Shown: piece after piece, positions 22,465 through 34,992 of the stretch
Numbering within the stretch: the stretch's first letter is position 1
Layout of the letters: the number at the start of each line of letters is the position of its first letter
Source: Turnera subulata
Taxonomy: Eukaryota; Streptophyta; Magnoliopsida; Malpighiales; Passifloraceae
Length of the DNA stretch: 64,000 bases
Assembly: GCA_028386065.3 (NCBI GenBank)
Contig: JAKUCV010004487.1
Coordinates: 33,926 to 97,925 of the forward strand
Direction: 5' to 3'
Program-made: the position numbers and the translations under genes
The notes under the pieces: generated by a model
The model's input: only the letters and a program-made list of their open reading frames with translations
What the model was told of the DNA's origin: nothing
The model's database searches: none

Positions 22465-23790
22465 ATGGATCACCACGGGCAGCACAATGCTGAGGATGAC
22501 GTCGCTACTCATGTCTCTGACAATGTGTCGGTGTAGCAGGTTCCCGTTGGTCAGGGGAACAATGATGCAGCAGGGAATAATGTTGTAGGTGGAGGACAAA
22601 ATGTTGTACCACCCGTACCACCTGTTGTGGACCCAGCGTTCCAGTAGTATCAGGCTTTTCTGCAGTGGCAACAGTTCCAGCAGTTTCAGCAGTAGCAGCA
22701 GGGTGCCCAGCTGGTAGCACCTGCTGCAGCAGGTGGTATGGAGAGTGGATACAAACACATGGATGAGTCGGCAGTGAAGGAATTCTCAGGTGAAGAGGGC
22801 AAAGCCAAGGAGTTTGATGATTGGTTCTGACAGGTGGAGAATGTTCTGGAGAAGTTCACCTGTGCACCTGAGCAGAGGGCTCGATTTGCGGCACACAAGT
22901 TCACGGGGTATGCATTGACATGGTGGCAGGAACATGTGGCCAACCTACCGAAGCCTGTGGAGATGCCTTGGGAGGATTTCAAGGAGAAATTCTACAAGAA
23001 GTTTCTTACTGTTGGTTTTCTGGAGGAGCAGAAGAAGCATTTTCTTGAGGTGAAGCAGGGACTAGATGAGACTGTGTCTGCATTCAGGATCCGGTTCAGC
23101 ATCCTTCTCTCTTATGCTAGGGAGTTTGTGCCCGATGAGGTGACGAAGTGTAGGCGGTTTGTTAACGGCTTACGTACAGAGTTGGCGCTAGCTGTGGCTG
23201 GTGGAGGGCACAAGACTTGGGAGGCAGTTTGTGAGGCTGCTTTTGATGCTGAGAGGGTTCAGTTGATTGGGAAGGAGGCTCAGACAGCCGAGCAGAAGAA
23301 GCAGTCATCTGCTTCAGGACAGAAGAGGCAGTATTCTGATGCCGGAGGTACAAATTTTTCTGGTGGACAGAGTTCTTCTTACCTGGGATCGAAGAAGTCC
23401 CGAGGGCAGAGTTATCAGGGTGGACCAGACAGATCCTCGGGAGGACGGTCCTATCAGTCTGGCTCTCAGGGACGGGGTTTCTCAGCACGATTCTCAGGTA
23501 CAAGCTGGTATTGTAATAAGCCGGGACACCAGAAGTCATCTTGCTACAAGTGGATTAAGGATAGTGGTGGCAGTGGTTCCCAGAATACAGTACAGAGTTC
23601 TGTGGCTAGTGGCGCTGTTTCTTGTGGTCCGAACAGGGGTGGCGGACAACAGGGTCGAGGTCGTGGGGGTTCTGGAGCTCCGAACCGCGGGGGTGTGACT
23701 CAGTCTGCTGCAGCTCCTAGGGTTTATACCATCATCCGGGAGGAGGCAACTGATGCTCCAGAGGTTATAGCAGGTACATTTATGGTTTTT
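22465..23790 (+). pseudogene. gag: chromovirus gag, with four in-frame stops
   Basis: The ATG at 22465 (MDHHGQHNAEDDV) opens the Gag frame. Stops lie at 22534 (TAG), 22645 (TAG), 22693 (TAG) and 22828 (TGA). Beyond them the frame is open to 23817 and holds the capsid region (GYALTWWQEHVANLPK, WEDFKEKFYKKF, VPDEVTKCRRFVNGL). The zinc knuckle area is odd: SWYCNKPGHQKSSCY has the spacing CNKPGHQKSSC, but the first Cys-X2-Cys pair is damaged. Gag would form the particle. A T-run at 23786-23791 causes the shift into the protease frame. Confidence 0.9.
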
Positions 23791-24478
23791 TGGTCAGTAT
23801 GCACATGCTATAGTTGATCCAGGCTCAACACATTCTTTTGTATCACGTGCATTCATGACCATTCATGACATAGAAGATGATAACCTTAGTAGACCCTTGA
23901 GAGTCCGTTTACCCACTGGTGATATTGTAGTTGTGGATCGAGTATGTAGAGATGTATCGATAGAGTATGATAGTGAGAGTTTCTCTTCTAATCTTGCTGT
24001 CATGGACTTGGGAGAATTTGATGTTATCTTAGGCAAGGATTGGTTGTCCAGACATCAGGCTGTAGTTGATTGTCGGGCCAGGGAAGTTTCTTTGTCTTCT
24101 CTGTTGGGGCGTAGATTGGTGTTCGTTCGAGAACAAAGAGCCTTTTCGGCGTGTTGTGTCTCGGCAATCCAAGCTTTCAGGATGATCCGAGAGGGTTGTG
24201 ATGCCTTTCTAGCTCTTGTGGTCGATTCTTCGGTACCAGTACCTGGAGTGGAGGATATCCCTATTGTTTGGGAGTTTCCTGACGTATTTCCTGATGACTT
24301 ACTTGGGTTGCCTCCGGAGTGGGAGGTGGAGTATACAGTTGACTTGGTACCGGGAGTTGCACCTATTTCTATACCGCCCTACAGAATGGCTCCGGCAGAA
24401 CTTCAGGAGTTGAAGAAACAACTAGAGGAGTTGTTGGGTAAGGGTTTTATTAGACCGAGCTTCTCACCATGGGGTCCC
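23791..24478 (+). pseudogene. pol: chromovirus protease and linker, in its own frame
   Basis: After the T-run, the frame reads into a VDPGSTHSFV active-site motif (about 23812-23841) and continues through LGEFDVILGKDWLSRHQA and the EFPDVFPDDLLGLPP linker. It loses frame near 24471-24480, just before the RT block. Retropepsin would process Gag-Pol. It is otherwise well preserved, differing from a working frame only by small shifts at both ends. Confidence 0.88.
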
Positions 24479-27152
24479 GGTCTTGTTCGTGAAGAAGAAG
24501 GATGGCAATATGCGGATGTGTGTGGACTATAGACAGTTGAACAAGGTGACTGTGAAGAACAAGTATCCTTTGCCCAGGATTGATGACTTGTTCGATCAGT
24601 TGCAGGGTGCATCCGTATTCTCGAAGATTGACCTGCGATCTGGCTACCATCAGGTTCGGATCGCAGAGCAGGACATACCGAAGACTGCATTCCGCACTCG
24701 GTATGGTCATTATGAGTTTGTGGTTGTTCCATTTGGGCTGATGAATGCACCGGCAGTGTTCATGTGTATGATGCAACAGGTCTTCCATGAATTCCTGGAC
24801 CGGTTTGTGGTAGTGTTCATCGATGATATTCTGGTCTACTCGAGTAGTAAGGCCGAACATGAGGACCACTTGAGACAGGTTTTGCAGAGGTTGAGAGAAG
24901 AGCAGTTGTATGCCAAGCTCAGCAAGTGTGAGTTTTGGTTGGATGAGGTCGCATTTCTTGGGCATATTGTGTCCGGTGAGGGCATTAAGGTGGATTCTGC
25001 CAAGATTAAGGCAGTCATGGATTGTGAGCCACCGAAGAGTGTATCGGAAATACGGAGTTTTCTTGGACTTGTTGGTTACTACCGGAGGTTCATTGAGGGT
25101 TTTTCATTAATAGCGGGTCCCATGACTAAGTTGTTGAGGAAAGACTGTACTTTTGTTTGGGATGACCGTTGTCAGAAGAGTTTTGAGGAGTTGAAGAGTC
25201 GGTTGACTTCTGCACCGGTTTTGACTGTTCCGAGACCCGGAGTGGAGTACACGGTGTTCAGTGATGCTTCTGGTTTGGGCTTGGGATGTGTTTTGATGCA
25301 GGAGGGCCGGGTGATTGCTTATGCCTCTAGGCAGTTGAGAACTCACGAGAGGAACTATCCGACCCATGATCTGGAGTTAGCTGCTGTGGTCTTTGCTTTG
25401 AAGATCTGGAGACACCATCTGTACGGTGAGAAGTGTCGGATTTTCACAGATCATAAGAGTTTGAAGTACATCATGACCCAAAGGGAGCTTAATATGAGGC
25501 AGAGACGCTGGATTGAGCTTCTGAAGGATTATGATTGTACTATTGAGTACCATCCGGGCAAGGCCAATGTTGTTGCAGATGCATTGAGCCGGAAGAGAGT
25601 GGCATCTACGGATGAGGACTCAGTTTCTTATGCTTTGCCCTCCTTGGTGGAGTTGAGGTCGTTGGATGCACAGTTGGAGGTGGATATTACTGGAGCGTTG
25701 CTTGAAAGTTTGAGCATCCGACCGACCTTGCGGGATAAGATCATGGAGTTGTAGTATGGTGATACTCATTTAGCAGAGTTGAGGGATAAGGCTCTCGGTG
25801 GAGAGAGTTCTAGTTTCTATGTCCGGGAGGATGGTGCTTTGATGACCGGTGATCGGTTGTGTGTTCCGGATGTCGATGATTTGAGGAGATGGATTATGGA
25901 TGAAGCGCATAATGCGCCATATGCTATGCATCCTGGTAGCACCAAAATGTACAAGAACTTGAAGAGTCATTATTGGTGGCCTGGGATGAAGAAGGATGTT
26001 GCAGAGTTTGTGGCTCGTTGTATGACTTGTCAGCAGGTGAAAGCCGAGCATCAGGCTCCTGCCGGCAAGTTAAGATCTTTGACTATTCCGCAGTGGAAGT
26101 GGGAGTATATCACTATGGACTTTGTGATCGGGTTACCGAGGACCCGGGGTCGACATGATGCCATCTGGGTCATTGTTGACAGGTCGACCAAGTCAACTCA
26201 TTTCCTACCGATTCAGCAGACGGATACAATGGATAAGCTGGCGAGGTTATATGTCTCGGGTATTGTCCGTCTACATGGAGTTCCACTATCTATTGTGTCG
26301 GATAGGGATCCGAGGTTTACTTCCCATTTTTGGAAGAGCTTACAGTCAGCTTTGGGTACTAAGCTGAATTTCAGTACTGCATTCCATCCGCAGACCGATG
26401 GGCAGTCAGAGAGGACCATACAGACGCTGGAGGATATGCTTAGAGCATGTGTGCTCAACTTCAGTGGTTCTTGGGTTGAGACATTACCGTTGGTTGAGTT
26501 TGCTTATAACAACGGGTATCACTCTAGTATCGGTATAGCGCCTTATGAGGCTTTGTATGGGCAGAAGTGTCGTAGTCCGATCTGTTGAGATGAGGAAGGT
26601 CAGAGACAGGTGGTTGGTCCGGACCTAGTCCAGGAGACTGTTGATCAGATCGAGGTGGTTAAGCAGTGCATGAGAGCTGCTCAGGACTGGCAAAAGAGTT
26701 TTGCTGATAAGCATCGTCGGGAGATGGAGTACAGTGTAGGTGACAGAGTTTTCCTCCGTGTTGCTCCCTGGAGAGGTGTTATCCGGTTTGGGAGGAAGGG
26801 CAAGTTGAGCCCTCGTTATATTAGTCCTTATGAGATTAAGGAGTGGATTGGTCCGCTGGCCTACAGGTTGGCTTTACCGGAGGAGCTGTCACGCATACAT
26901 GATGTATTCCATGTTTCGAACCTGAGGCGTTATCGGTCTGATCCTAGTCATGTTGTATCCCCAACAGAGGTGGAGGTTTCTGAGGATTTGACCTATGTTG
27001 AGGAGCCGGTGGAGATATTGGCTCAGGAGGTGCGGCAGTTGAGGAGTCGTACCATTCCTATGGTTCGGGTTAGATGGAGCCGTCATTCTCCGAATGAGGC
27101 TACTTGGGAGGTTGAGTCCCATATGGGGGAGCAGTATCCCCACTTGTTTTGA
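24479..27152 (+). pseudogene. pol: chromovirus RT-RNase H-integrase-chromodomain, interrupted by two stops
   Basis: A single frame (mod 3 = 0) runs from [19 protein letters not shown] to the stop at 27150, broken only by TAG 25752-25754 and TGA 26586-26588. RT has [13 protein letters not shown] (about 24800-24840). RNase H begins [15 protein letters not shown] with TDHKSLKYI later. Integrase has the H-H-C-C finger ([17 protein letters not shown] ... CMTCQQ), core Asp in TMDFVIGLP and SDRDPRFTS, and Glu in the [16 protein letters not shown] block. The C-terminus (PVEILAQEVRQLRSRTIP, VRWSRHSPNEATWEVES) is a chromodomain, which in relatives directs insertion to heterochromatin. The frame ends 52 bp before the 3' LTR. 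Confidence 0.93.
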
Positions 27153-27172
27153 TGTTTCATATCTTGTAATTT

Positions 27173-27204
27173 CGAGGACGAAATTTTCTTATGTGGGGTA
27201 GAAC
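27173..27204 (+). other. conserved end and polypurine tract before the 3' LTR
   Basis: TTCGAGGACGAAATTTTCTT then ATGTGGGGTAGAAC abuts the LTR start TGTAACGCCCCG. GTGGGGTAGAA is the purine-rich primer for plus-strand synthesis. The same block, in reverse, is at 34993-35030 in the non-autonomous element. Confidence 0.75.
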
Positions 27205-27626
27205 TGTAACGCCCCGAATTTTCATAATTTGATTTTTGGAATTTTCGAAATTTTTATTCCAATAATGCCCTTGAGGAATTTCTGGATTTTTGGTTATGGG
27301 AATAAATTATTTTCCTTGGAAATGATTTTTTTAGGTTGGCATTACAAGGGGTTTAAGTTCCGTTGGAAACGGGGACTTGTTTCGGGGTGAAACGGGGTTT
27401 TAACGTAGTTGTAATTAAAACTACGTGGTTTTGATAAAAGGAAAAAAAAAAGAGGGTTGACTCGGCAGCTAGGGTTGACCGCGCCTAAATGAACGACAAG
27501 TCGTTCACTCGGTCGGCCAAAGCCCTAACCGCCCTCCTCCTTCCTTCTTTTCTTTTTCTTTTCTCTTTTCCTTCCTTCTCCTCTTCTTTTCTTTTTCTCC
27601 CTAGCCGCCGTCGACCCCCCTCTCTT

Positions 27627-27673
<47 letters not shown>

Positions 27674-30194
27674 TCATCTTCCTCTCCCCCTCCCACGGTT
27701 TCCGTTCGATCCTCCTCATCCCTTCCTTGTTGCTTTCACGACGCCACACCCTTGAGCTAAGGAGTCGGTTCAACGCGGACGGGGACGGACGGTGGAGAGC
27801 TCGAGGTCGGGTCCACGACGATCCTCCTCATCCCTTCCTTGTGGCTGTCGTGTGTGGTGTTTCTTGGTGGTTGTGTGGGGTTGTCCGACGGCGGGTTGTG
27901 GGGGTTCGGCTTGGTGATTGTCAGTGGTCGGGTCTGCACGGGTTTGTTGTGGGTTGTGCTGTGGGTGTTGCTTGGCGGTGAATGGTGTTGCTGATGGCTT
28001 GTCCCAGTAGAGAGAGGGGACTTGGGTTTGGTGGATTCAAGACAGTCCGAGTTGGACAGTGAATTCCGGGTAAGGATCCACGATCTCTTTTCTCTCCTCA
28101 ATTCATTGTGGATTTGTGCTCTTGCGTTGATTTTTGGTTGAGTATGTGGGTTCTTTTGGTTGTCTCGGTAATGACAGAGCTGTGGTGCTGGTTGCTGTGT
28201 TTTTCCGGCGAGGCTCAGGAATTTTCCGGCGAGGGCTCGGGTTTGGTTCCGAAAGGGCAGAATAATTCCGGCTTGAGGGTATCTCTTCTTTGTCATGTAT
28301 TTAATCTCTTATTCATGGCATGTAACAATTAACGCGGGTGTAATTGTTGTATCGGGTATTAATGATATTTAGTGGAATACCGTGTGCGGGGTTGTGAGTG
28401 TGTATAGCCGGGAATTTACCGACACGGGTAGAACCATAGGCCGGGACACATTTGGGCTCGGGTTGACCTTAGAACGGTTTTAGGGGAACCGGGCCTAGGC
28501 CCAATATTTCACTTATGAATAACCCTTGGATTTAAGTAATGGGCTTTGAGCCCAATTTTATACTCGGTTAATTATGGACTTAAGGAAGTGGGCCTTAGGC
28601 CCGGAATTGAATTTGGACTTAGATGGGCTTTAGGCCCGGGAACTCGTCAAGAACATAATGAATGGGCCGTAGGCCCGGGAGCTACTTTTGGACTTACTAG
28701 GGCTTAAGCCCGGTGAACCTTAGGTCCCGATACTCGGATTTTAGGTGAGAGAACACCTTGTCGGGCTTAGACCCGGAAATTACATAATTGGCTAGCTAGG
28801 GACAGGTTTAACTCAGTTGAGCATTTAGTTATCATGCATGCACGTTTTGGTTGTAATTGTTTTGCAATATTTGTGTTTTGCCGGTATTCAGGCACGGGTA
28901 ATTCCCCGGCACCTGGTGTATCTGTCTTGGGGAAAGCTCCACAGGGTAATCGACGTTGAGGTGACTTTATACGTCTTTTTATGTTTGTATGCATGAGCTT
29001 GTTAGATTGGTCTGTTTGAGTTGCATGCCCTGTTTGCTAACATGCTGTGATCCGTATTGTGTGCCTATGTGTTAGTTTTTGCTGGATGAGCATGATTTTT
29101 GAATTGTTATGGAATATAACATGTGGAGTGATTTTGGATGAATGGTGTGATGTATTGTGGGTCGGAGACCCGGATACTTGATTGAGTTGATAATTCACAG
29201 AACCCTGTTAAATCACAATCTCTTGGCACACATGAACTCATAGTTTGTGAATAAGAATAATGTACAGTAGAAGATAGGCTACTGTGTGCTGATGACCGGT
29301 TGGTTCGAGCGGGAAGTGATACCCCTCGGATTTGCATGCGGGATAGAATGGTATATGCGGTTTAGCATATAGGTCTGTAATGACCGGTTCTACCTCCCTC
29401 CTTCTACCTCCCCCTTTCTACCTCCCTCTTTCTCTCTGTCTCTCTCTCTCTCTCTCTATGGATGTGTTTGGGCTTCGTGCCTGGTTTTATTGGGCTTATG
29501 CCTGGTTGTCTCATGAGACGGGACCGAGCTCGACGCACACAGTAGGGGGCCCTGAATAATAAATATAATAAAAAAACTTAACACACATCAGATGAGAAAT
29601 ATGAATTGTTGTATTAAGTGGTTGGCATGTTAGTACTGGTTATTGTGTGTTTGCTTACTTGTGTTTGTTTCTCTTCTTTCCTTTCGAACTTCCTTTGCAC
29701 ACCTACATAATTAGATTTATACTGCTCACTGAGTAGGCGACTCACATAATCGCCAACGTTGTTTTTCAGACTCTTAGTTAGCGTTCAGACTCTTTCCACC
29801 TTTCCAGAGTACGGACGTGGTTATCTCAGCAGGTAGTTGTGCTTCTTCTCCCGGTTGGATCCATAGAGCCGACTTGCATTTCACTCTTTACTTTGGTTTT
29901 TATTTTATCTTCATCTTCTGCTGCATTGGATTTTGATGAGATGTCATTTTGATTTTCATTACTTTATCGGCGGGTTGCCGGGATTTGATATTTGATGATG
30001 TTTCGACGGGATGCCGGGTTGACTTGTGGCTTGTTAAGCCGGTTTGTTTTTGTTCTTTGTGACATCTCGGAATATTAAGATTTTCTTTCCAGATAATGTT
30101 TGATATTGGATTTCGTGTCCTGGATTTCAGGGGTATTTTGGTAATTTCTTTATGTTTAAGTATTTTATTTTAAAATTGGGACACGGGTGTTTCA
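27205..30194 (+). repeat. 3' LTR of the chromovirus (2990 bp), with an internal deletion
   Basis: Same ends as the 5' LTR. Between 27819 and 27842 a 24-bp segment identical to 27707-27730 replaces about 180 bp that remain in the 5' LTR. The CT run at 27631-27668 is longer than its 5' partner, and the one at about 29438-29457 is shorter. Confidence 0.93.
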
Positions 30195-30199
30195 AGGAA
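30195..30199. repeat. target site duplication AGGAA, right copy
   Basis: Matches 19134-19138. LINE ORF1 coding resumes directly after it. Confidence 0.92.
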
Positions 30200-31265
30200 T
30201 GCTTCATCCACGCCTACTGTGAGGTCACTTGAGACCAATCCCTATCTGAAGCATAATCCGGTATCAAACGGTAGATCCTCTGCAGACGTGATTAGGGATC
30301 CTCGTCAGCCTCCCTCAGTGAACAGTTCTAAGAAGAATGCTGAGCGTTCTTATATTCCTAAGGATGCTTCCCTATCTTGGCTGCACTGCTGTATCTTCGG
30401 CACTCTCAAGTCTCCTATGGCCCCCATTGAGATTCTGGAATCTTTCTCTGATAAGGAAGTTGAGTGTTTCAAGCTTGTTTCGATGGGTGGTGATTCCTTC
30501 CTTCTAAGGTTTCATTCGTCAGAATGCAGAGATAAGTTCCTTCAATGCAAACCCTAACACCTAGACGAGATTTTCAGCACCTTCAGAGCTTGTAAGGAAG
30601 GTGACGTTGCTAAAAATCGGCTCTGCTGGTTTCTTGTCAAAGGCATCCCTCCTCACGTTTGGTCTCTTGATTTCTTCAAGTTTGTTGTATCTAAGGTTGG
30701 GCTATTTGTTGATTGGAGCCTTGATACCAACTGTAGGGAAAGACTAGATGTTGCAGAGATTCTTGTATTAACTGAGTCCATGAATTTTATCAACTCCAAG
30801 GTTTCCATCAATGTCGGTGGGGTGATTTCTGATATCAGTATAGCAGAATCCCAATTTGATCCATTGGATTGGAGTAGCAGTTCTCCCTCCGGTGTGGGCT
30901 CCTATCTGGACGCCGGCGCGTTACCTAAATACGATGGGAAGCAAGTGGTTTCTGATGATGTTGCCCATCAACAGTATCATCACTCCCCACGTTCCAACTA
31001 TCCCCACCAATCAACCCCCTCTGCTGAGCACGCTTCACTGGACCCATTTAATTTGGGTCCTATTATCAATAAGACCCTCACAGAATCCGATCCAACTGCC
31101 AGACCATCCCATTCAAATTCCAACTACTCCAATATGACATTTCCCTCTGAGCTGTCAGATATTTCTCCTCGTTCAAAACTTGCTGCCAATCATGAGTCGG
31201 GTCAGTATGATGAGTCTGATGCCATTCACACCAGCCCACTTTTCTCCCACCCAAGCCCAACTCCC

Positions 31266-31331
<66 letters not shown>

Positions 31332-31716
31332 AGCCCAAATTTCTGCAGCCCCTAACCTTGTGAGCCCGATCTCCTATCCTCTAGTGCCATATCCTGATTC
31401 CCTTCTCACGGATTTAATTGGTTTCAATAGCCCCTCTCCCTTCAAACCTCTTCCACTTGAAAGTGGCGCATCCTCCTCTTCATGCCCTCCTCAATCTATT
31501 CAATCTATGACTTCATGGAGTACTTCCTGGCCCGTTATCTCAGCTATGCCCAGCCAAGCTGAGTTTCAAAACGCTGTTAATAGGCAGGTCTCTGCCATAC
31601 TGAAGAATTTGGAGATTAAACAGAAGAGGAAGGTTAAATTTCTTTCCTCTAAAGGTAGTGTTCTTTCCTTCCCTGAAACATTGAAGCGGTCTCCGATTCG
31701 ACATTCCGAAGGATGA
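30200..31716 (+). pseudogene. LINE ORF1, C-terminal part with 65-base C run
   Basis: This continues ORF1 after the insertion. It includes SYIPKDASLSWLHCCIFGTL and NRLCWFLVKGIPPHVW, which match the ORF1 of the minus LINE (SYIPKDESLAWLHNCLF, NRLCWVVIRGVPP). A TAA at about 30555 interrupts it. The frame from 30780 reaches the poly-C tract (31267-31331), which encodes polyproline, and then closes. The proper C-terminus (KRKVKFLSSKGSVLS) follows in the next frame and ends at TGA 31714-31716. The run length therefore puts the two halves out of frame. Confidence 0.85.
31267..31331 (+). repeat. poly(C) homopolymer, 65 bases
   Basis: There are 65 consecutive C in LINE ORF1, encoding proline in any plus frame. 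A second C run of 18 bases lies in the 3' part of the same LINE (43470-43487). The length is far beyond chance and may be inexact because of sequencing or assembly error. Confidence 0.9.
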
Positions 31717-31918
31717 ATAAGCGAGTAATTTCTGATCATGAATCAAGTGCCCCTATTCCTGTCTCTTTTTGTGATTTGGAAATTCAAGAGACAAACAAAG
31801 TAGGTGAACTGATTGGCTGGGACAGAAGCGATAAAATTCCTGAGACTGATTTGTTAGTGGGGCAGATGGTAGATAATGAAGCTTTTGATTGGGTGCAGTC
31901 TCGCACGACTGCCTGATC
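31713..31918 (+). pseudogene. 67-codon frame between LINE ORF1 and ORF2
   Basis: The ATG at 31713 overlaps the ORF1 stop (ATGA) and opens 67 codons (MNKRVISDHESSAPIPVSF ...) ending before the ORF2 start at 31951. It may be the frame-shifted tail of ORF1 or an intergenic frame. The minus LINE has lost this region, so comparison inside the window is not possible. Confidence 0.35.
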
Positions 31919-31953
31919 ATTGTCTTTTCTCGGTGTTACCTTCATATTTTATG

Positions 31954-31958
31954 TTTAG
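31954..31958. repeat. target site duplication (TTTAG) of the non-autonomous LTR element
   Basis: TTTAG here and TTAAG at 39831-39835 match at four of five bases. Removing the element and one copy restores the start of LINE ORF2, so the site is secure. Confidence 0.8.
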
Positions 31959-34900
31959 TGAAACGCCCGTGTCCCAATTTATTAATAAAAAATAGAATTT
32001 GAATATAAAATGACTTAATTGCCCATATCATTTCCGGGACACGAAAATCATCAACTGAACACCCGTATCCCAAATAACCCAATAAATTAATTACAACATG
32101 AGAAGTGACCAAAATGCCCATCTCTCAGGGATACGATATCAACAACTTAATCAACACACAATTATACAAGGAAACGAGTATGCAGCGGAAGACAAATAAC
32201 ATGTTTGCAGTGAACTCTATGGATCCGACCAGAGGAGAGGATAACGCTGCCACCTGCTGATAGCATCACTGCTCAATGAGCAGTTAACCTGAAAAAAACT
32301 GTGAGGGGGTGGGACCAACCACTGTCTCACCTTAAACAAATAAACCAAAGTATACAAATACAAATCAACCACAAATATCGGCATCAGGCAAAAGCAATCA
32401 TAGTGCACAAACAAGTCACAATGCATATCACAAGTCATCAACAGACTTCAAACAATCTCTTGTCTTTTATCGTCTTATTATAGTTATACTTTATTATTTT
32501 TAGAGTTTTAACATTTTATTAGGGCCCTCTACCGTGTGCGTCGAGCTCGGTCCCGTCTGATCAGACAACCAGGGCATAAGCCCAAATACAATCAGGGCCC
32601 AAGCCCAAATATCATCATAGAGAGAGAGACAGACAGAGAGAAAGAGGGAGGTAGAAAGGGGGAGATAGAAAGAGGGAGGTAGAACCGGTCATCACAGACC
32701 CATATGCAAAACCGCATATACCGTGCTATCCTGCATGCAATCCCGAGGGGTATCACTTCCCGCTCGAACCAAATGGTCAACAGCCCCATAGTAGAATATT
32801 TTTATAGTACATTATTCTTAGGTATGCTTAAAGAGTTATGTGTACCATACGTTATGATTATACAGGATTGTGTGGGTTTAATTTCTTATTCACAAATTCG
32901 GGCCTCCAGCCCACAGTCCGACACACAAACCACCAATCCATATCACATGTTACTCAACATAACAAAACAAGTCATGATTGACAGGCACAATATATCACAT
33001 CGGACAACAGGTCACATAATCAGGCACACCACATCATAGGTATCATCAAGAAAATACACTTTGCAAATAGCAACATCAGCACAACAGGCATACACGCATA
33101 CAGCATTCAGTGCCAAACAAATATTACCACTTTGCATATCATGCTAATTAACCGAGTATTGTAGGCAGTAATGCATACAAGGGATTATATGTCCTTACCT
33201 GGGGTATGTTAATTGCCTCGGAACCCGAAATTCGTTCCGCCTCATCAATCCTATATTTATAACAAAGTATAACCACACATAAGGTTTGTATAAAAATATG
33301 ATGAAGCATGCTAATGAAATGCTCGACTCAATAAGCTCGGCCCTAACTATCCTGTTATGAAGAATGTAACTCTCACACACAATCCATGTCTCCATTGTGT
33401 TACAAGCCTAAAGGTCCACAGGGCCTAAGCCCGACTAAGTCCAAATCATAACTGGGGCCTAAAGTCCATATCACTCAAGACCACTATAAAACCCAATTAT
33501 GCACTTGGGCTTGAAGCCCGGTACACATTGAGTCCAAAACAACTCATACAGAGTTATGGTGTATCTTAATCGGTCTGGGCCCGATTTTCCTAATTTTCGT
33601 TCTAAGGTCATACCCGAGCCCAAGTCTTTCCCGGCTTAAGGTTATATCCGCGCCGGTAAGATTCCGGCCACGCGTCTCTCAACGTACCATACTCGTTTTC
33701 CACTAAGTCCATTATATTTTGATACGTCACTTAATTTCTTTGCAAAACATGGGCTTGCTCGGTAATTGGACAGTTACCACCAGCCAAAAGCTTATGGACA
33801 CTACCAAATCTTCCCTGCAAGGCCTTGATTCAACCACTGCATCCCCAAATCGAGCACAGAACATCAACAACCGATTTGAAACCAAAGTAGGGCCACCAGA
33901 AAATTACCAGATTCTGATTTGATACGAATCAGCACCGGTTTCCAATCACCATGCTTCATTCCTGTCAAGACTAATAGGACCCGAGCCAAACCACCACAAA
34001 CAGAACCTCAATCCCACTACCAAAACCGACAACACACGCCCGCCAAAAGCTCGGCCACCACGACTAGCAGCAGATCAAAACCGGACCACCAACAACACAG
34101 GACGACCACCAGCCAAACCAACACCACTGCATGTGAGCCCGAGCCCGGCAGCAAACCAGCGCCAACCCGCAACCAGCACACAGTCCAAATCGGGTTAGTC
34201 ATAATAACCCGAGCAAGGTACAGAAAACAGGGAAGAGGAAAGGAAGGAGAACAGGAAATGGAGGGCGGCTTACCGGCAAGAGGCGACTGCGGCAGCGACG
34301 ACCTCGCGACGCTGTCCCGTCCCCGCCCAAACAAGGCCTCTTGTCTCTTTCCCGTTGCAGCGGCTGTGGTGGCTTCCAGGAGGTCTGAGAGCGATAACTC
34401 GAAGAGAGGAAGAAGAAATATGGTGGCGGCGGCGTGAAGGGAAGACGAGGTGAAAAGAGAGAAAGAAGTGACGAGAGGAGATTATGCCGACAGTTATCCA
34501 GAAGTGGAGAGAGGAGTTGAGAAAGAAAAGCAAGCCAGAGGGAGTGTGGGGTGAGCCGTCGGGAGAGAAAGAGAAATGGGGAAGAGAGAGAGAGAAAAGA
34601 AAGATTGTATAAGCGCACTTTAGGGTTAGGGCTTTCTTCAAAAGCGAAACAGCGTCGTTTTGCTTCCAAACGACGTCACTTCTTCTACAAGCCCCTCCTC
34701 TGGTCAACCTCAAAGTTAAAACGCATCCCTTTGTGTGTTTTAGGTTTTGGATTTACCAAAACTACGTAGTTTTAGTAAAAACTACACCCCATCTTGTGTT
34801 TTAATCCAAAACACTATTAAATGCTAAACAAAATTAATACTTGGAAATAAATGATTGAACCATACTAGAAATAAATTTATCAAGAACAAGAAAAATAATT

Positions 34901-34992
34901 CCCGTGAATTCCGTGAGGGCATATTTGGAAATTAGATCCCAAAATTTTTCGAAACTTTCACAGAAATAATTACCAAAAATCGGGGCGTTACA
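31959..34992 (-). repeat. 3' LTR (minus sense) of the non-autonomous element, 3034 bp
   Basis: On the plus strand it starts TGAAACGCCCGTGTCCC and ends ATCGGGGCGTTACA. Compared with the other LTR it lacks about 240 bp at a junction near 33770, corresponding to about 38387-38625. It contains GA/CT-rich and GGGC-GCCC motifs like those of the chromovirus LTR. Confidence 0.92.

Larger units (their letters stand above)
19139..30194 (+). mobile_element. Ty3/gypsy chromovirus (Tekay/Del-like), complete but mutated
   Basis: It has two LTRs of 3182 and 2990 bp, AGGAA duplications, a PBS-like site, gag, protease, RT, RNase H, integrase, a C-terminal chromodomain and a purine-rich end before the 3' LTR. 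Its length is 11,056 bp. Very long LTRs plus a chromodomain fit the Tekay/Del lineage (family knowledge). The LTRs are highly similar over long stretches, so the insertion is relatively recent, but indels and microsatellite length changes are present. Six stops and two frame changes break gag-pol, so it cannot supply its own proteins. Confidence 0.95.

Noticed and set aside
30780..31355. Polyproline protein, a possible actin-regulating formin-like gene
   Set aside because: The polyproline is a pure C run inside LINE ORF1; flanking residues match the other LINE, not a formin.
34199..34713. Minus-strand ORFs of about 150 codons, also seen at 39112-39559
   Set aside because: They lie in paired LTRs of the non-autonomous element and are Ser/Leu/Phe-rich low complexity without a known domain.
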